64,000 bases of DNA, taken from NCBI GenBank assembly GCA_030849465.1, contig JARVLF010000022.1, positions 372,001-436,000 on the forward strand. Reading direction: 5' to 3'. Origin of the DNA: Moesziomyces globuligerus (lineage: Eukaryota; Basidiomycota; Ustilaginomycetes; Ustilaginales; Ustilaginaceae). Shown here in pieces: positions 32,101-42,329 of the stretch. The position numbers were made by a program, and so were the translations under genes. Numbering within the stretch: the first letter of the stretch is position 1; the number at the start of each line of letters is the position of its first letter. Below the pieces are notes generated by a model, which was not told the origin of the DNA, ran no database searches, and was given only the letters and a program-made list of their open reading frames with translations.

Positions 32101-32602
32101 GATCCGATGTCCTGCTCTGGTCGCGCTCGTATGTGCCGTGACGCGCGTGCACGGCCGACGCCTCCGAAGGGCGCTGATACATGGACGAGGGCGTCTGATA
32201 GTGGTAGTGAGGATCACTGTGGGCATGGTGCGGACGAGTGCGCATCGCCGCTTCTGAGGCTAGTTGATCTACCGCATCCGCCTGCGAGGAGCGTCGGTGG
32301 TCGTAGTGCTCGGCGCGAGGATCGCGGGCACGAGCCTCCGACGCATGACCGGCTTGGTTCCAGGCCGACGACGAGTCGGCAAAGGAAGCGCGCGAGGGAG
32401 GTGGTGGAATGGTGCGCGGAGGCGGAAGCTTAGGAGGTGCGAAGGCGTGCTGTGAGCTCCAAGGGCTGGGAATGCCCGTGTCGTGCGGGAGCGGTGCTGG
32501 GTAGCGTCGGTCGTAGGGTGCTGAAGTGCGAATGAGGTGCTGGTGGAGCTCAGGCTCTCGCTGTTTGGCGTCGTGCATGGATGCCGGGTGATGATGCGAC
32601 AT
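29138..32602 (-). CDS. Zn2Cys6 fungal transcription factor with expanded zinc cluster
   Basis: This is a nuclear regulator of 1154 residues in one uninterrupted frame. The zinc cluster lies at residues 375-434: ACDECRRRKTRC, then a 38-residue loop rich in Gly and Pro, then CMNCRRSEVTC, so the spacing is CX2CX6CX38CX2CX6C instead of the usual short middle loop. It is followed by KRGPSKGYIKDLERRLNSLE, a linker and short coiled-coil like that of Rgt1-type factors. The N-terminal 370 residues are His/Ser/Arg-rich and low-complexity. The C-terminal 500 residues look like the fungal-specific regulatory domain (for example HRLSAQEADLLMLCHLDHL and FMLDRWHAVAFGTPHLLTGRFGM). Targets cannot be read from the sequence; a sugar-response role would be speculation. 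A 2.3 kb upstream gap suggests a large promoter. Confidence 0.93.
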   Translation of the reverse strand: MSHHHPASMHDAKQREPELHQHLIRTSAPYDRRYPAPLPHDTGIPSPWSSQHAFAPPKLPPPRTIPPPPSRASFADSSSAWNQAGHASEARARDPRAEHYDHRRSSQADAVDQLASEAAMRTRPHHAHSDPHYHYQTPSSMYQRPSEASAVHARHGTYERDQSRTSDHSSRMLADVRAAPLPSSRHSGNGSRDVGAQPYASAAYHDAHPDRFEPRRPDDSNLHQRVGSFSSTEPVDLNSRRSDAPTPAWSSLRPTSATKRSPPSQHEPIGDRHSATLPRVSYAAYGSAYAQESPLSVQGRGSFAHDRDVQERAAGVKPVLQRMPSDSDGFASTQSMGDPPHAHGAISDHAPAAAAMSAQHPMQPHRKRLRISRACDECRRRKTRCDIVGAFPGEPGHPLTISGAVPPLEPNMEPKGEMLILQPCMNCRRSEVTCSYSKRPLKRGPSKGYIKDLERRLNSLESQIVAGDRTEPEAHDQQPDGPATAVNGSAAVPQRAQKPKIRTEDRISRLESVFGRPLSTKDDRSDDGKMAPPDDRRLSDTSTAHIKSEASDDAHALQTATPESSADHHVARELKASPPQVDLAQAEVSHSPSGPTEPLVPTPKTRFERPSLSSKASSKGKGKAKIASARPGAPDSDIAEVKAKVVGSCLHATFPILPGRAISEGSNTGSSSNIARLEDRVLARGLRLLIEPVEMVSSQPGSRDGTPGQPASRAHSHAAKVANLIGQASAGLGGLRDELFERSQSSVDSLRALRKVAHRLSAQEADLLMLCHLDHLRNGRSNNSALAAAVSKLGSGSNVQGDRETYRRRTLLFMLDRWHAVAFGTPHLLTGRFGMERDSFRSMKQALDDGAASPLGDAVFEVLRCAIMLGQLNDLVQNNGGWKGVSKSDVDAVIHSAMDEHERMTATEATNSGSGAERGDGEGDGDGSVPDLLGTAAMRYSLESAVRCYYALHTLPTAREARIEDVQRMFEMAEAVIVLGTGKTPVSLQGRLLQSAVGPSVLAIAAIAFSWCLRVICMLVAAQSDEGATSKSAEAGSESYPLEFYRRKILDYVRMCGPFCLFSGGPPTAPASFAPVYLRLALYFNQTVSLAAQVGSLVSPEPLKQSPIRRDATALGNDADNIVDMASEIGALGYVLAATTQSEAFALLTGSSPT

Positions 32603-34864
32603 GGCTGTTCAGTGGATCGATGTCGGTAGGTCCGACGAGGTCGTTATCAAACGAGTGTGTGGGTGAACGAAGAGCAGCCTCGCCATCCGTGAGTCGCGCG
32701 TAGCGGGCTGAATAGCACAGCGTCTCTACCTCTGAACAGATGATCCTACGAGAGGCGGTCCGGTCCGTGGCTGCGAGGGGCTGGAGCGAGCGAGCTTAAG
32801 TTGTGGAAAGAACGGTGATGGATGCCGGATGGACCGAAGCAAAGTTGAAGCGAGCCAAAGCGTTCACCAGGGCGGAAAGCGGGAGTGCGTCTGACAGGCC
32901 AAAGCCACCGAGGCGGGCCCAGCAGCTGGTTTGCCTCCGGTGAGCTGTGTCGCCGCGTTTCCAGGGACGGAAAGGCCGACATCCGAGCGGCAGTTGCGGC
33001 AAAGGGCACGCACGAGAGCGCGCGCTCATTTCAGGCGGCAGCTCGGCTGCGCTTTAGGCTTCTGCGCCGCCGCCGCCGCTGCCTGCTGCACGCTCGAAAG
33101 GCTTTGGGATGCCAGGCCGACGCGGTGCCAGGCGAGGTTTGAACAAAAAGGCTCCACACCCGCATGACTGCACATCTGCACTGCACGGCCGCACAACCGT
33201 AGGCGAAAGCGAGGTCGGGGTCGCCAGCTGCACTTGAGCTGCACTCGAGCTGCACACAGGCACTTCGCTTGCTCGGTGCTTCTCTGCAACCCCTCCGCTA
33301 GGCACGCTTGGCCAAATCTGTGGATCTCGCCCGACAGCTCAGCCTTACCACCGTACTGTAGCAGGTGGGATTTGCTTTTTTTCTCTAATTCCGCGGCAGG
33401 GCCCTGATGCGAGTGCAAAGGCACCGTGAGGCACCAGAACTCCTGCCTGGCGCAGCAGCTGCAAGAGCGGGCCCTAATTTCCCTTTAATTCGAAGAATCT
33501 CATTCGAAGAATGTCGCAGTTTCGGGGCGAAGGTCAGAGAGGCGATGCGGGGAGGATGGCGAGCGCGGCTTTGAAGCCAGCTCTGCAACGGCTCTCACCC
33601 TCGACCCAGCCCCGGGCGACACACAGAGGCGAAGAGAGAGCTGGCTGCAGCCCGTATACCGGTGAAGCGGAGTGGCCATCGGGCAATGTTGGGCATGGCC
33701 GATGAGAGCGAGCGCCAACGACAACCATCCCGCTCTGGTCGGGTGCTGTCTGCAGGGCAACACGTAGCGGCTGGACAGCCGAGCTCCTGCTGTGCGGTCT
33801 TGCGTTGCTGATCGTGCAGGTGCGGTGGCGGAGCGCTACAGCACTATGCAGTATCAGATTGGACCTTTTGGTTTCTTGCATGCTGAGCGAGTCTCGATCT
33901 GTGGGCACAAGCGAGGGTTTCGGCCACGCCGTCTGTCTCAGAACCGGGCCTAAGCTCGCTTTCATCTCACCACGGTCGCCTTTGCTGAGCCCGCGTTTTG
34001 GAGTGGATTTTTTTCTGCCGCCACTCTGCACTCGGAAGCGGAAGAATTCCAGATCCGGATTCGCATCATTTTGGCTTCGGCGCAGTGCGGGCGTGGCTTG
34101 CAGACACCTCACAAACTGTGCCTCGTCGGCGGACGGAACTGCGCAGAAGCTACAGTAGTCGGCACGGACGAAGTCGGCTCTGCCCAAAGACGGGGGCCAG
34201 TCCAGCTGTCAGCATTCACAGATTCGCGTTGCGTGACAGGATGGTCCGTCAGGCTCGGATCTGTCACCACGCCACTCAGCCTAAGCTCGTCCTCATGTCT
34301 TGTCACCTGCACGAGCGCTCGCATGCTCTATTCACCCGGGATGCATCGATCGTGTGTGTGTAGATGTCGTGAGAACAAGGAAGTTCGGGCCTTATTGCTC
34401 CTATTGTCAGAGCCGGTGGGGTCTCGCGCACGACGGTGGGAACATGTCCGCGTCAAAGCTTATTCGAGGCGCACAAGACCTCGCTGAGCATCGCATCGTA
34501 CCTGCTGCTAGTGGCAAACGATAACACAAGGTTGCACCTTGCGCAGACAAGCTGCGCGCTCTCCAACCTTCTTCTCGTGCGCGGGGGCGAGTCAGTTCTC
34601 CCCCAGATTCGGTGCGCAGAACCCTATTTGACGCCAGCTGTCAAGCTCAGCCCCGACAATGAGCCATAAGCGCACGTACACTTGGAGCAGATGACGTGTT
34701 GTTCTAGCTCCAACGAGGTCATGTTGAATGCAGCCAAGTGCAGCGCGCGCTGATGAACATGCTGAGCCCCTATCCATCCTCCGTGTGCGTACGACGCTCG
34801 ACTGGTATATATCCTCGTGCCATTCTTCGAGGCTGTCGGTTTTGTGCTCCCTAGGGAAACCACA
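32603..34864. other. 2.3 kb divergent intergenic region upstream of the Zn2Cys6 regulator
   Basis: No gene is recognisable in six frames. It is the shared upstream region of the regulator (-) and of the unrecognised protein (+), and a likely site of complex control. A short GCC-rich run occurs near 33060-33085. Confidence 0.55.
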
Positions 34865-35848
34865 ATGGAGGACGTCATACGCTCGATGCAAGACCGGAGG
34901 AGGATTTCGACACGCGAGTCGGAAGACCTGGACATCTTTGGCGATCCGGACGCGTTTGCGGCCATCCTAGCCTTTCCTGGTCCGCCACAACACCGGCCCC
35001 GCCTCGACGATGCGCACGACGGCACGCTCGAGACCATGGTCGGAGAGTTCGAGCATCAGCTCGCCAGCTTCCGCACCGCTGCGCACGCGGTCGTAGCCGA
35101 AGTGACCCGCCGCTTCGACGTCTCCGACTCGAAGCTCAACGAGCTCCTTGTGACCTCGATCCGCCAGGCGGCGGCGCATGCCAACGAGGCGGCCGTCATG
35201 CTCAGCTGGTTCCGTGCCGCCAAACTAGCGCGCCACGCCTCTTCTACGTCGACTCTGGTCACCTCGGTGCATAGCGACTCGACGAGCGCAGAGAGCCATC
35301 GCGACGCCTTTGCCGCAAACCTCTCCGAGACGTATGGCCGGCTCAAGACCAAGTCGCTTCGTGAAGGGGCAGTGGCGGACGTCACCGAGAACACAGCGGC
35401 TGCTCCTCAGCCCATACCGTCGACGCTGAGACTGGGCGGAGAGATGGTGTCGGCGAGCGTGCCGGGTCGACGCGCCTCGCAGATCTCGCGCAGAGACGGA
35501 CAGATGGGGCCGCCGCGCGTTCCGGTCGCAAGGAGCACGAGAGCGAGGAGCAGCAGCCTGGTCGTGCATCCCGACGACGCTTCGCACTCTTTCCAGCCTT
35601 CCTCGCCCAGCTCGGAGCGCTCAGCTTCGGACGCTCTCCCACGTCGCCCTGCCAAGTCCGGCGGCCTCCTCATGGCGCGCACCGCACGCATCGTCAGCCC
35701 TGCCCAACTCCAAACCCGCATCCCCGCCCGACTCGACACGGCCCCGATCAGCTTCGAGCCTCGCGAGCCGCGGCCTGGTGCTGAGCCGAACCCCGCGTCG
35801 GTCCCGCGCAAGGCCTCGCTCCGCTCCCTCCTGCACGTCTTCACCTAG
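34865..35848 (+). CDS. Unrecognised protein, 327 residues
   Basis: I do not recognise this family. The frame is open from an ATG in strong context (ACAATGG). Residues 1-130 look like a folded, largely helical part, with a charged start (MEDVIRSMQDRRRISTRE) and an amphipathic helical stretch (DGTLETMVGEFEHQLASF, then VVAEVTRRFDVSDSKLNELL) that could form a coiled coil. From about 150 on the protein is disordered, rich in Ser, Arg and Pro (RRASQISRRD, RSSSLVV), ending RKASLRSLLHVFT. No signal peptide or membrane segment. An in-frame ATG 16 codons upstream exists but has a weaker setting. It is convergent with TRAPPC11, with 80 bases between stops. Codon use matches neighbouring genes, which is the main reason to call it real. 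Confidence 0.7.
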   Translation: MEDVIRSMQDRRRISTRESEDLDIFGDPDAFAAILAFPGPPQHRPRLDDAHDGTLETMVGEFEHQLASFRTAAHAVVAEVTRRFDVSDSKLNELLVTSIRQAAAHANEAAVMLSWFRAAKLARHASSTSTLVTSVHSDSTSAESHRDAFAANLSETYGRLKTKSLREGAVADVTENTAAAPQPIPSTLRLGGEMVSASVPGRRASQISRRDGQMGPPRVPVARSTRARSSSLVVHPDDASHSFQPSSPSSERSASDALPRRPAKSGGLLMARTARIVSPAQLQTRIPARLDTAPISFEPREPRPGAEPNPASVPRKASLRSLLHVFT

Positions 35849-35928
35849 CACAACCCACGCTCACTGTATCCGAGTCGTAAGAAAAAGCGTCTACGTCTAG
35901 TCTAATACGTCGTGTGGTAGTGGTGGAG

Positions 35929-38900
35929 CTAGAGGCTGACGACGACCGGCGGCAGTCGATCGACATTCTGAGCCACGCCCGCTGCGCTGTAGGCGAAGCG
36001 GATCGCATCCGGGAGCTCGCCCTCGCGCGGCGAGCTCGAGTGACGCGTGGCAAGGCTCGCAGCGAGGTTGGCTGGGTCCAGCAAGGCGACCGTGAGGTTG
36101 GGGAGCGCACGTACGCCGATCGACTGCGGCACGAGCCGCGCCAGCGCCCGCAGCGTCTTCTGCTGACCAGGGAGGATGTGTGGCAGCGTGAGGTGACGGG
36201 CCGCCGCCGACGTAAAGTGCGGATCGGTATCCAGCGACAGTGCCAGCGCTACCGATCGCGTCGCATGGTGATTCTCCACCACGACATCGACGTCAAAGGG
36301 ACGCTGCAGCCGCTGTGCCTGCGCGTACGATAGCGTCACCGTCACCCCCATCTCCGCACCCGCAACCTGGGCGGGAGAAACGCGCACCAGTGTCGTGTTC
36401 ACATCGTCTCTTCGCCGCCACTGCACACGCCACTGCAGATCCTCGCGCCGGCAGACACGGACGAAGCTGAACCGATCACGTCCCATCCACCTCCCCAAAG
36501 CTTCGGCCTCGACATCCGCAAGCGGCTCGCCAACAGCCACGTCGTCTCGGACGAGCTCAACACCCACCACCTCGATTGCATCGTCGTCGGCTCCAACCAT
36601 CTCGATGTCCAGCCCCACCATCTCCTTCTCCTCGACAGCCTCGTCTGCCTCGTCCCAGTCCAGCAGTGCCGGTGCCCGCTTTTTGTTCCCCTTGGCGTGC
36701 GGAAGCGGCTTTGTCCAGGTCCTCGCCTCGAACAGTGCAGCGACCGGGATGACGAGTCTCTGGCTTACGGCGACGGGGATTTCGTGCATGCGCTCCTCGC
36801 TCGCGGCCTTTGAGTGCTCGGGCGCTACAACGCGGAGTGCAACATCGATCGTCCTGGTGCCGCCGGCCTGGGCAGGCGTGAGCCATACCACCACCTCGCT
36901 CTCGCCGCCCGCACGCACCGTGCCCGCCTCGATCCCCTTGACCGCCTGCGCGGTTGCCTCTTCGACCGTGACCGCGTCGTAGTCGAGCGCATCGCGCGCG
37001 CCGTCGTAGCTCGGCTGCAGCGCCGCATCGAGCCACGCGACCACGTCCGTCTTTTCTTGGTTGGTCACAACGATGCGTATCGCGATGCGCTCGTCCACGT
37101 ACCCGGCCATACCCGCAGGCACGTCCGAGCGCACTGAGAGACCGACGTCGAACCGCTGCGGCCGTACGTGCGCCACGTCCGGCTCCGTCCGCTGCGCGAC
37201 CACTACGCTCCGCCCCGACGACAGAAGCCAGCGCACCTCGCGAAGCCCCGATCGCCCCTCCCCCCGTTCAAACGAGTCTGAATTAGCGTCGCCCACGACG
37301 AGATCGAACTCTACCGGAAGCGAGCGAGACGAGTCGCTCTGGGCGTGCGCACGGATGACGAGTCGCTCGAACAGCACCGCCCCGGCTGCGTCCGGTTTGA
37401 GAGCCCCTTGAAACGCGACGACGCCGCGAGGAGAGAGTGCAGCATCCAGTGCCGCTTCGACAGCATGCGCTTCCTCCGAAGTGTTGATCTCGCCGAGGTC
37501 TACCACGACCGGCTTGCCCGCGTCGGATGAGGACGTAGCCGAGCCCGTGGCGCGCACGACGGTTTCGCGCGCCTCGTCGCCGCTGCGCACATGCAGCGCG
37601 ATGCTATCGATGCTCATCACGTCCGCCGCGTCGCATGCTGCCAGGTTGCGCAGCACCACCTGGAACGGCAAACTGGCGCCGAATTCGACCTCGGCCACAG
37701 GCAGCACCACCTCTACTCCCCACATGCCTGGTGCCACCGTCGCAACGCCCTTGCCCGCCTCTGCGTCCTCCCTGTCCTCCTCCTCGACGTTGTCCTGCGC
37801 ATCGCCAGCTTGGAGGATCAGCGTCTTGAGTGCATGTACAGCTGCTGCTCTCCGGTCGTCTTCGAACGGAAGGCTGGAGTCGAGCAGCTCTGCGAGCATC
37901 CGGAGTGCTGCGGGTCTGTCGCCCGCGGCCACCGCAGCTTGGGCTGCGATGTCGACGAGACCGGCGCGCACGTCGCGCACGCCGTCCTTGGCGTAGCTGC
38001 GGAGGATGCGTTCGAGGAACTTGAGAGCCATGGCGTGCTGTGCGCCGTCGTGGTAGGCGGTGGCGATACGCGCCGCGACGAGGAGCGCGGCCCGGTGCTG
38101 GCGTGTGCGCTTAAAGGCATCGTAAGCCTTGGTGAGCGTTTCGGTGATCTGGGCCGTGTGGTCGACCTTGCGCTCGTGGGCGAGTGGACTCGTCTCGGCA
38201 TCCTCGTCCGCTCCCGTCTCGGCACTCGCCATGGCCTTGACGAAGCGCGCGCGGCGTTCGAGTGTACAGAGAGCGGCGAGGTAGAAGTACGCGCCGGCGC
38301 TCTGCAGCGATGCGTACGGACTAGTAGCCGCAGCGACGGCATTCTGGTTCGGAAGCAGCATCCCAGGAGGAGGCACCACACCGCCTCTTCCGTCCGAGAA
38401 CGCCGGGAGCGCATCCGGATGCAGCAGTCTCGACGGTAGCGGCGGCGCATGCACGGCGAGCTGGAACGGCGGCAGCGGTGCTCCCGGGACGGGGCGCGTG
38501 GCGTGTTCGACGAGCTCGGCAAACATGCGGTACTGCTTTGCGAGCCAAGACCAGTACTCGAACGTCATGGCGCCAATCCCCCACCCTGTGCTGAGATCCG
38601 TGAACCTGGCGAGATGACGGCGGAAGAACGCAGCTGCGCCCTCTCCGTCGTCGGCATAGAGCATGAGTTTGGCGATTCGCATGCACAGCGTATCCGCCAG
38701 CACTTTGGCCTCTGCCCAGCGCTTGGTTCGCGGAGGCAGCATGAGCGTACTACCGAGCAGGCAGGATGGCGAGCAGCATAGCAGCTCGTACGCATCCCTG
38801 TACCGTACCAGCGCCTCGTGCATATCGCCGGCCAGCTCGGCGAATACGGCGAGCTTGTACTCGCTGCGCACGATCCAGCCCTCGCGACTGAGCCAGGCGA

Positions 38901-39942
38901 CGTCGTTGATCGCCACCGTCCTTGCTGCCGCGCTGGCGGGCGGCAGCGTGCCGAGCGCCGTGACGACGGGCTGCAGGATCGACGGCGGCGGCGGATAGCG
39001 TGTGCGTTTGCGCTTGACGCGCCGCGCGTGCTCGCGGTAGTAGTCGGCCGCGGGCTCGAACAGCGCGCCGTGGAGGCTCGAGACGAACTCGCCGAGCTCG
39101 GGCCTGCTGACGGGCGTAAGCACGAAGAGGCTGGCTCTCGAATCGAGTCCGCTGCTCCGCCGAATGTAGCTGAGCCGCGCCTCGAGCTGCGCGTCGTCGA
39201 GCATGTGCTTGTGCGTCAGCAGCACGATTGTGAGCTTGATCCCGCGTTCGGCCAGCGTGCGTCGACGATCGGAGATGACTTTGATCAGCGCCTCGTCCGC
39301 GTTCCTGAGCTCTTCGGGCGTCGGTGGTGATGCCGCTGTGGACAAGGGCAGGCAGTGAAGCGACACAAAGACCGAGGGGACGAGTTCTCGGTGCTTGCGT
39401 ACCCAGACGGGCGCGATCAGTCCGTCCGGAAACTGCGGCGAGTTGGGATGCAGAGGCGAGAGCGGCGACCGCGGCGGCAGCGCAGCGAATGCGGCCGTAG
39501 CAGGCTCCGACGGTGCGGAGCTAGGAGAGCCAGTGGTGACAGCTGCTATGGGCGGAACATGCCGTGCGGAAGGCTTGGTCTTGAGCGGCGGTAGGCGGAC
39601 GCCGTGGTCTGCAAAGACGGTGTGGAACACGGCAGCGCGACCGCGCGACGGGTCCCACACGGTGTTGCGTGCGCGGGAAGCAAGAATGTCATGCAGCGCC
39701 TTTGCCAGGTCAGGAAAGGCTGCAGTCGGGTGATCTGCGGGAATGCTCGAGGTTGGCGCGCTGTTCGCTGGAGCGCTCGAGGGAGAGGCACTGGAAGGAT
39801 CGACAGTGGGTGCCGCGTCCGACGTGGCTGCGGCGGCGGGTGTCGCAGTGACAGTAGATGTCGGTTTTGTCGGAGGCGTGAGGCCGGCAACGACCATGCA
39901 CGCAAAGTGATGGTGGAGCAGCTCCGGCGGGAAGGCGTTCAT
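35929..39942 (-). CDS. TRAPPC11: TRAPP complex subunit TRAPPC11 (foie gras/gryzun family)
   Basis: TRAPPC11 belongs to a TRAPP complex acting as Rab exchange factor in ER-Golgi and autophagic traffic. The single frame gives 1337 residues, close to the animal size of about 1130 plus low-complexity insertions (Ala/Pro/Ser-rich around 20-70 and 125-160). Landmarks are KLTIVLLTHKHMLDD and the following RRSSGLDSRASLFVL, the foie-gras domain starting near residue 340 (INDVAWLSREGWIVRSEYKLAVFAELAGD), repeated helical segments that resemble TPR-like solenoid, and the C-terminal gryzun beta-sandwich part (YAQAQRLQRPFDVDVVVENH, ARLVPQSIGVRALPNLTV). Family recognition rests on the foie-gras block and overall architecture. 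Yeast lacks an obvious ortholog in its core TRAPP, while many basidiomycetes keep one. Confidence 0.88.
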   Translation of the reverse strand: MNAFPPELLHHHFACMVVAGLTPPTKPTSTVTATPAAAATSDAAPTVDPSSASPSSAPANSAPTSSIPADHPTAAFPDLAKALHDILASRARNTVWDPSRGRAAVFHTVFADHGVRLPPLKTKPSARHVPPIAAVTTGSPSSAPSEPATAAFAALPPRSPLSPLHPNSPQFPDGLIAPVWVRKHRELVPSVFVSLHCLPLSTAASPPTPEELRNADEALIKVISDRRRTLAERGIKLTIVLLTHKHMLDDAQLEARLSYIRRSSGLDSRASLFVLTPVSRPELGEFVSSLHGALFEPAADYYREHARRVKRKRTRYPPPPSILQPVVTALGTLPPASAAARTVAINDVAWLSREGWIVRSEYKLAVFAELAGDMHEALVRYRDAYELLCCSPSCLLGSTLMLPPRTKRWAEAKVLADTLCMRIAKLMLYADDGEGAAAFFRRHLARFTDLSTGWGIGAMTFEYWSWLAKQYRMFAELVEHATRPVPGAPLPPFQLAVHAPPLPSRLLHPDALPAFSDGRGGVVPPPGMLLPNQNAVAAATSPYASLQSAGAYFYLAALCTLERRARFVKAMASAETGADEDAETSPLAHERKVDHTAQITETLTKAYDAFKRTRQHRAALLVAARIATAYHDGAQHAMALKFLERILRSYAKDGVRDVRAGLVDIAAQAAVAAGDRPAALRMLAELLDSSLPFEDDRRAAAVHALKTLILQAGDAQDNVEEEDREDAEAGKGVATVAPGMWGVEVVLPVAEVEFGASLPFQVVLRNLAACDAADVMSIDSIALHVRSGDEARETVVRATGSATSSSDAGKPVVVDLGEINTSEEAHAVEAALDAALSPRGVVAFQGALKPDAAGAVLFERLVIRAHAQSDSSRSLPVEFDLVVGDANSDSFERGEGRSGLREVRWLLSSGRSVVVAQRTEPDVAHVRPQRFDVGLSVRSDVPAGMAGYVDERIAIRIVVTNQEKTDVVAWLDAALQPSYDGARDALDYDAVTVEEATAQAVKGIEAGTVRAGGESEVVVWLTPAQAGGTRTIDVALRVVAPEHSKAASEERMHEIPVAVSQRLVIPVAALFEARTWTKPLPHAKGNKKRAPALLDWDEADEAVEEKEMVGLDIEMVGADDDAIEVVGVELVRDDVAVGEPLADVEAEALGRWMGRDRFSFVRVCRREDLQWRVQWRRRDDVNTTLVRVSPAQVAGAEMGVTVTLSYAQAQRLQRPFDVDVVVENHHATRSVALALSLDTDPHFTSAAARHLTLPHILPGQQKTLRALARLVPQSIGVRALPNLTVALLDPANLAASLATRHSSSPREGELPDAIRFAYSAAGVAQNVDRLPPVVVSL

Positions 39943-40396
39943 GATTGCTGATCAGCGCTGCGATCGAGGCCTTCAGCCGCCTTGCACCGGAAGGATGAGG
40001 TTGCAGCAGCTGACGAGGTGTGTCTTATCGGATGACCTCAATGCGACATGTGTTGGCATGAAGCTCGTGCGCAGAAAGCTAGGGTATCGGCCAGACTGGC
40101 AATAGCGAGCGCTGTGAAGCAGTGATGATGATGGTTGGTGCTACGTCGAGTGGGCGAAGACCAGACCCAACACCAGAAAGCTCGGGAAACGGTGACCGAG
40201 CAGCTGCTGGCTTGTGCACGCATGTCCACGCCCAGGAAAATCATCGAGCTTTGTTCGATGCACGTGTCTAACATTCCGGATCAGAAAACGATGCACATCA
40301 TTGTTGGACTTGCCGCCCTCATCACAGCACTTGCACAAGCGGATGCAGACTGTTCACGAGCTGTGAGGAGCGTCGACAATGGCACGAAATGTCTAT
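39943..40396. other. Short intergenic between PRCC-like gene and TRAPPC11
   Basis: This holds the 3' end of the PRCC-like gene and the TRAPPC11 promoter; both are on the minus strand. No other feature is seen. Confidence 0.55.
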
Positions 40397-41854
40397 TCAA
40401 AAGCCATACTGGTTGGCTCGTTTCGCCTTGCCGTCCCTGCTCCTCTGCCACTTCTGCTCCATCTTGCTGCGGTTCTCGTTGGCCAAATTGACCAGGCTGC
40501 TGAGCTGGCCCTTGCGGAGGCCCTTGAGCATGCCGGGCTTCCTCTGGGTCATCGCATCGCGGTTACCCGCGGCGAACTCGGCAGCGGCTGCGTACTTGTC
40601 TGTATCAGCATCGTCGTCCGCACCCGGGCGGGCCGCATCGCGCGCGGCGGCGGCGGCGTCAAAGCTGCGGATGTCCTCTGGAGTCAGACCGGCCGCGAGT
40701 AGGTCGCGCGTGCCATCGAGGTTGCCCGCACCTTTGGATGTGACTGTTGCGGAAGGCGTGGAGAGCGATTGCTCGTAGGCGAGCAGCTGCGCGTGTGCTT
40801 CGGGCGTGACGGGAACCCAGGATCCGTCCGGCTCCAGCTGCCATCCCGGATACTCTTCCGACGCGGACGCCGCTTCCGCGTCCTGCGGCTCGGACGATTG
40901 CTCGATGCTGGGAGCAGCTGAGATGGTGAGCGGCGCCTCATGTGAATTGGTCGCAGAGCTGCGCGCAGAAGCGTCGGTGTTGAGTGAGAAGAAGTCGAGC
41001 GGAGCGGGCTCGATCCTGGCAGTCGAAGGAGTCGGATCTGGTCTTGCACTCTGCTGCTTTGGCTGTGCTGGTTCAGTCTTGGTTAGAGAAATGCTGGCGG
41101 GAGCTCTCGATTGCGGTGGATCTTGCGGAGGTCTGGCAGTGGCTGGTGGTTTGGCGGTAGGTTTGAGGCCGAGCATAGCTCGAAATGCATCGTTGTTCTT
41201 TCCCTTGGGCTTGCTCCCACCACCATCGGAAGGGTCCGCCGACGTGGCTGCGGCCTGACCAACAGGAGTGTCCGGCGATGGGCTGACGGCAAAGACCTCC
41301 TGTACCTGCAGTGCCATCTCCGACGCAGGCGCTGAATCGGACTGCTCCTTCAGCTTTTCTGCCTTCCTGGCCTGTGCTTCCCTCTTCCTCTCTGCCAGCA
41401 CCTCGTCATCCTTGCGTTTTGGAGCAGGCAGCATGCCAAATAGGGAGTGTTTGGACGAAGAGCCGGCCGCGGCCGAAGCAAGTCCAAGTCTTGCCTTCTT
41501 AGGTCTCTGTGCGTCATGCCTCTTCTCCTCAGCCGGATCTAGATCGTCGTCGTCGTCGTCGTCCAGAGAGGCGAGCGAGTCGACCTTGATCACCTTGCGC
41601 TTTGCGACCGATGCGGATGCGGAAGGCGGTGGCAGCGAGAGACTGCTGCCTCCGGATCTTGTACCGCCGGGGGCATGGGATGGCGTAGGGAGCTTGGAGG
41701 CGAGCGTCGACTTTGGCGGCGGAAGGAGCGAGGACAGGCGCGAAGATGCAGAGGATGTTGCAACGGGAGCGGCAGCTGGCGCCGCTGGCGCCGCTGTCGG
41801 CTCGTCGTCGGAGTCGCTGCCGTAGCCGGCGAGCGATGTAAGGCCTGTCGGCAT
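40397..41854 (-). CDS. PRCC: PRCC-like nuclear protein
   Basis: PRCC family proteins are nuclear, associated with pre-mRNA splicing factors and, in animals, with MAD2B. The 485-residue product starts MPTGLTSLAGYGSDSDDE, matching the family opening (a short hydrophobic stretch, then YGSSDE-type acidic residues). The long middle is disordered and includes KRKVIKVDSLASLDDDDDDD, which resembles the KK-hydrophobic motif followed by acidic residues. The C-terminus holds the diagnostic part: RKGQLSSLVNLANENRSKME, then QKWQRSRDGKAKRANQYGF, the family's terminal YGF. I chose the ATG at 41854 instead of a longer upstream frame because it gives this N-terminus. Single exon. The function in fungi is inferred from the family. 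Confidence 0.85.
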   Translation of the reverse strand: MPTGLTSLAGYGSDSDDEPTAAPAAPAAAPVATSSASSRLSSLLPPPKSTLASKLPTPSHAPGGTRSGGSSLSLPPPSASASVAKRKVIKVDSLASLDDDDDDDLDPAEEKRHDAQRPKKARLGLASAAAGSSSKHSLFGMLPAPKRKDDEVLAERKREAQARKAEKLKEQSDSAPASEMALQVQEVFAVSPSPDTPVGQAAATSADPSDGGGSKPKGKNNDAFRAMLGLKPTAKPPATARPPQDPPQSRAPASISLTKTEPAQPKQQSARPDPTPSTARIEPAPLDFFSLNTDASARSSATNSHEAPLTISAAPSIEQSSEPQDAEAASASEEYPGWQLEPDGSWVPVTPEAHAQLLAYEQSLSTPSATVTSKGAGNLDGTRDLLAAGLTPEDIRSFDAAAAARDAARPGADDDADTDKYAAAAEFAAGNRDAMTQRKPGMLKGLRKGQLSSLVNLANENRSKMEQKWQRSRDGKAKRANQYGF

Positions 41855-42329
41855 GATGCCGTTGAAGGTGGCGAGGATCAGATGGGGCTGTAGATAGGAT
41901 GGTGATGCAGAAGAAAGGGTTTGGCTTGGCAGCGCCGACCAGGGTCCATAAAAAGCGCCGCTTCGCAGGTGGAGGTGCGAAAATGGCAAGAGTGTTAGAC
42001 CCCATTAAATAGACAAAATTGCGCTGGTTGCCGGCATTCTACACGGCAATCCAAACGGCGATGAAGAGCCGCCGAGGAAAGCGATTTTGATGGGTCGCAC
42101 GCGCGTGACTCTGAGGGTCCTCCAACCAGACGAGGAGGCTCGTGCGTGCTTGCTCGGCTGAGAAGGAAGGCTGCATACCGCCGGACCTCACTGCTCCGTG
42201 CATGCTGCTCAGCCAAGGCAACCCCAAGCCTGTCAGCGCCGCATTCACTCGGTGTCTTTGGACCGCTTGACCCCCTCTTCTCGCCTTCCCGCCTCCATCT
42301 TCAAGTTCCTTTGTTTGCCCACACCAATC
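41855..42329. promoter_or_regulatory. Divergent promoter region of PRCC-like gene and carboxypeptidase gene
   Basis: 475 bases between opposite start codons; the right end is pyrimidine-rich. No specific box recognised. Confidence 0.5.
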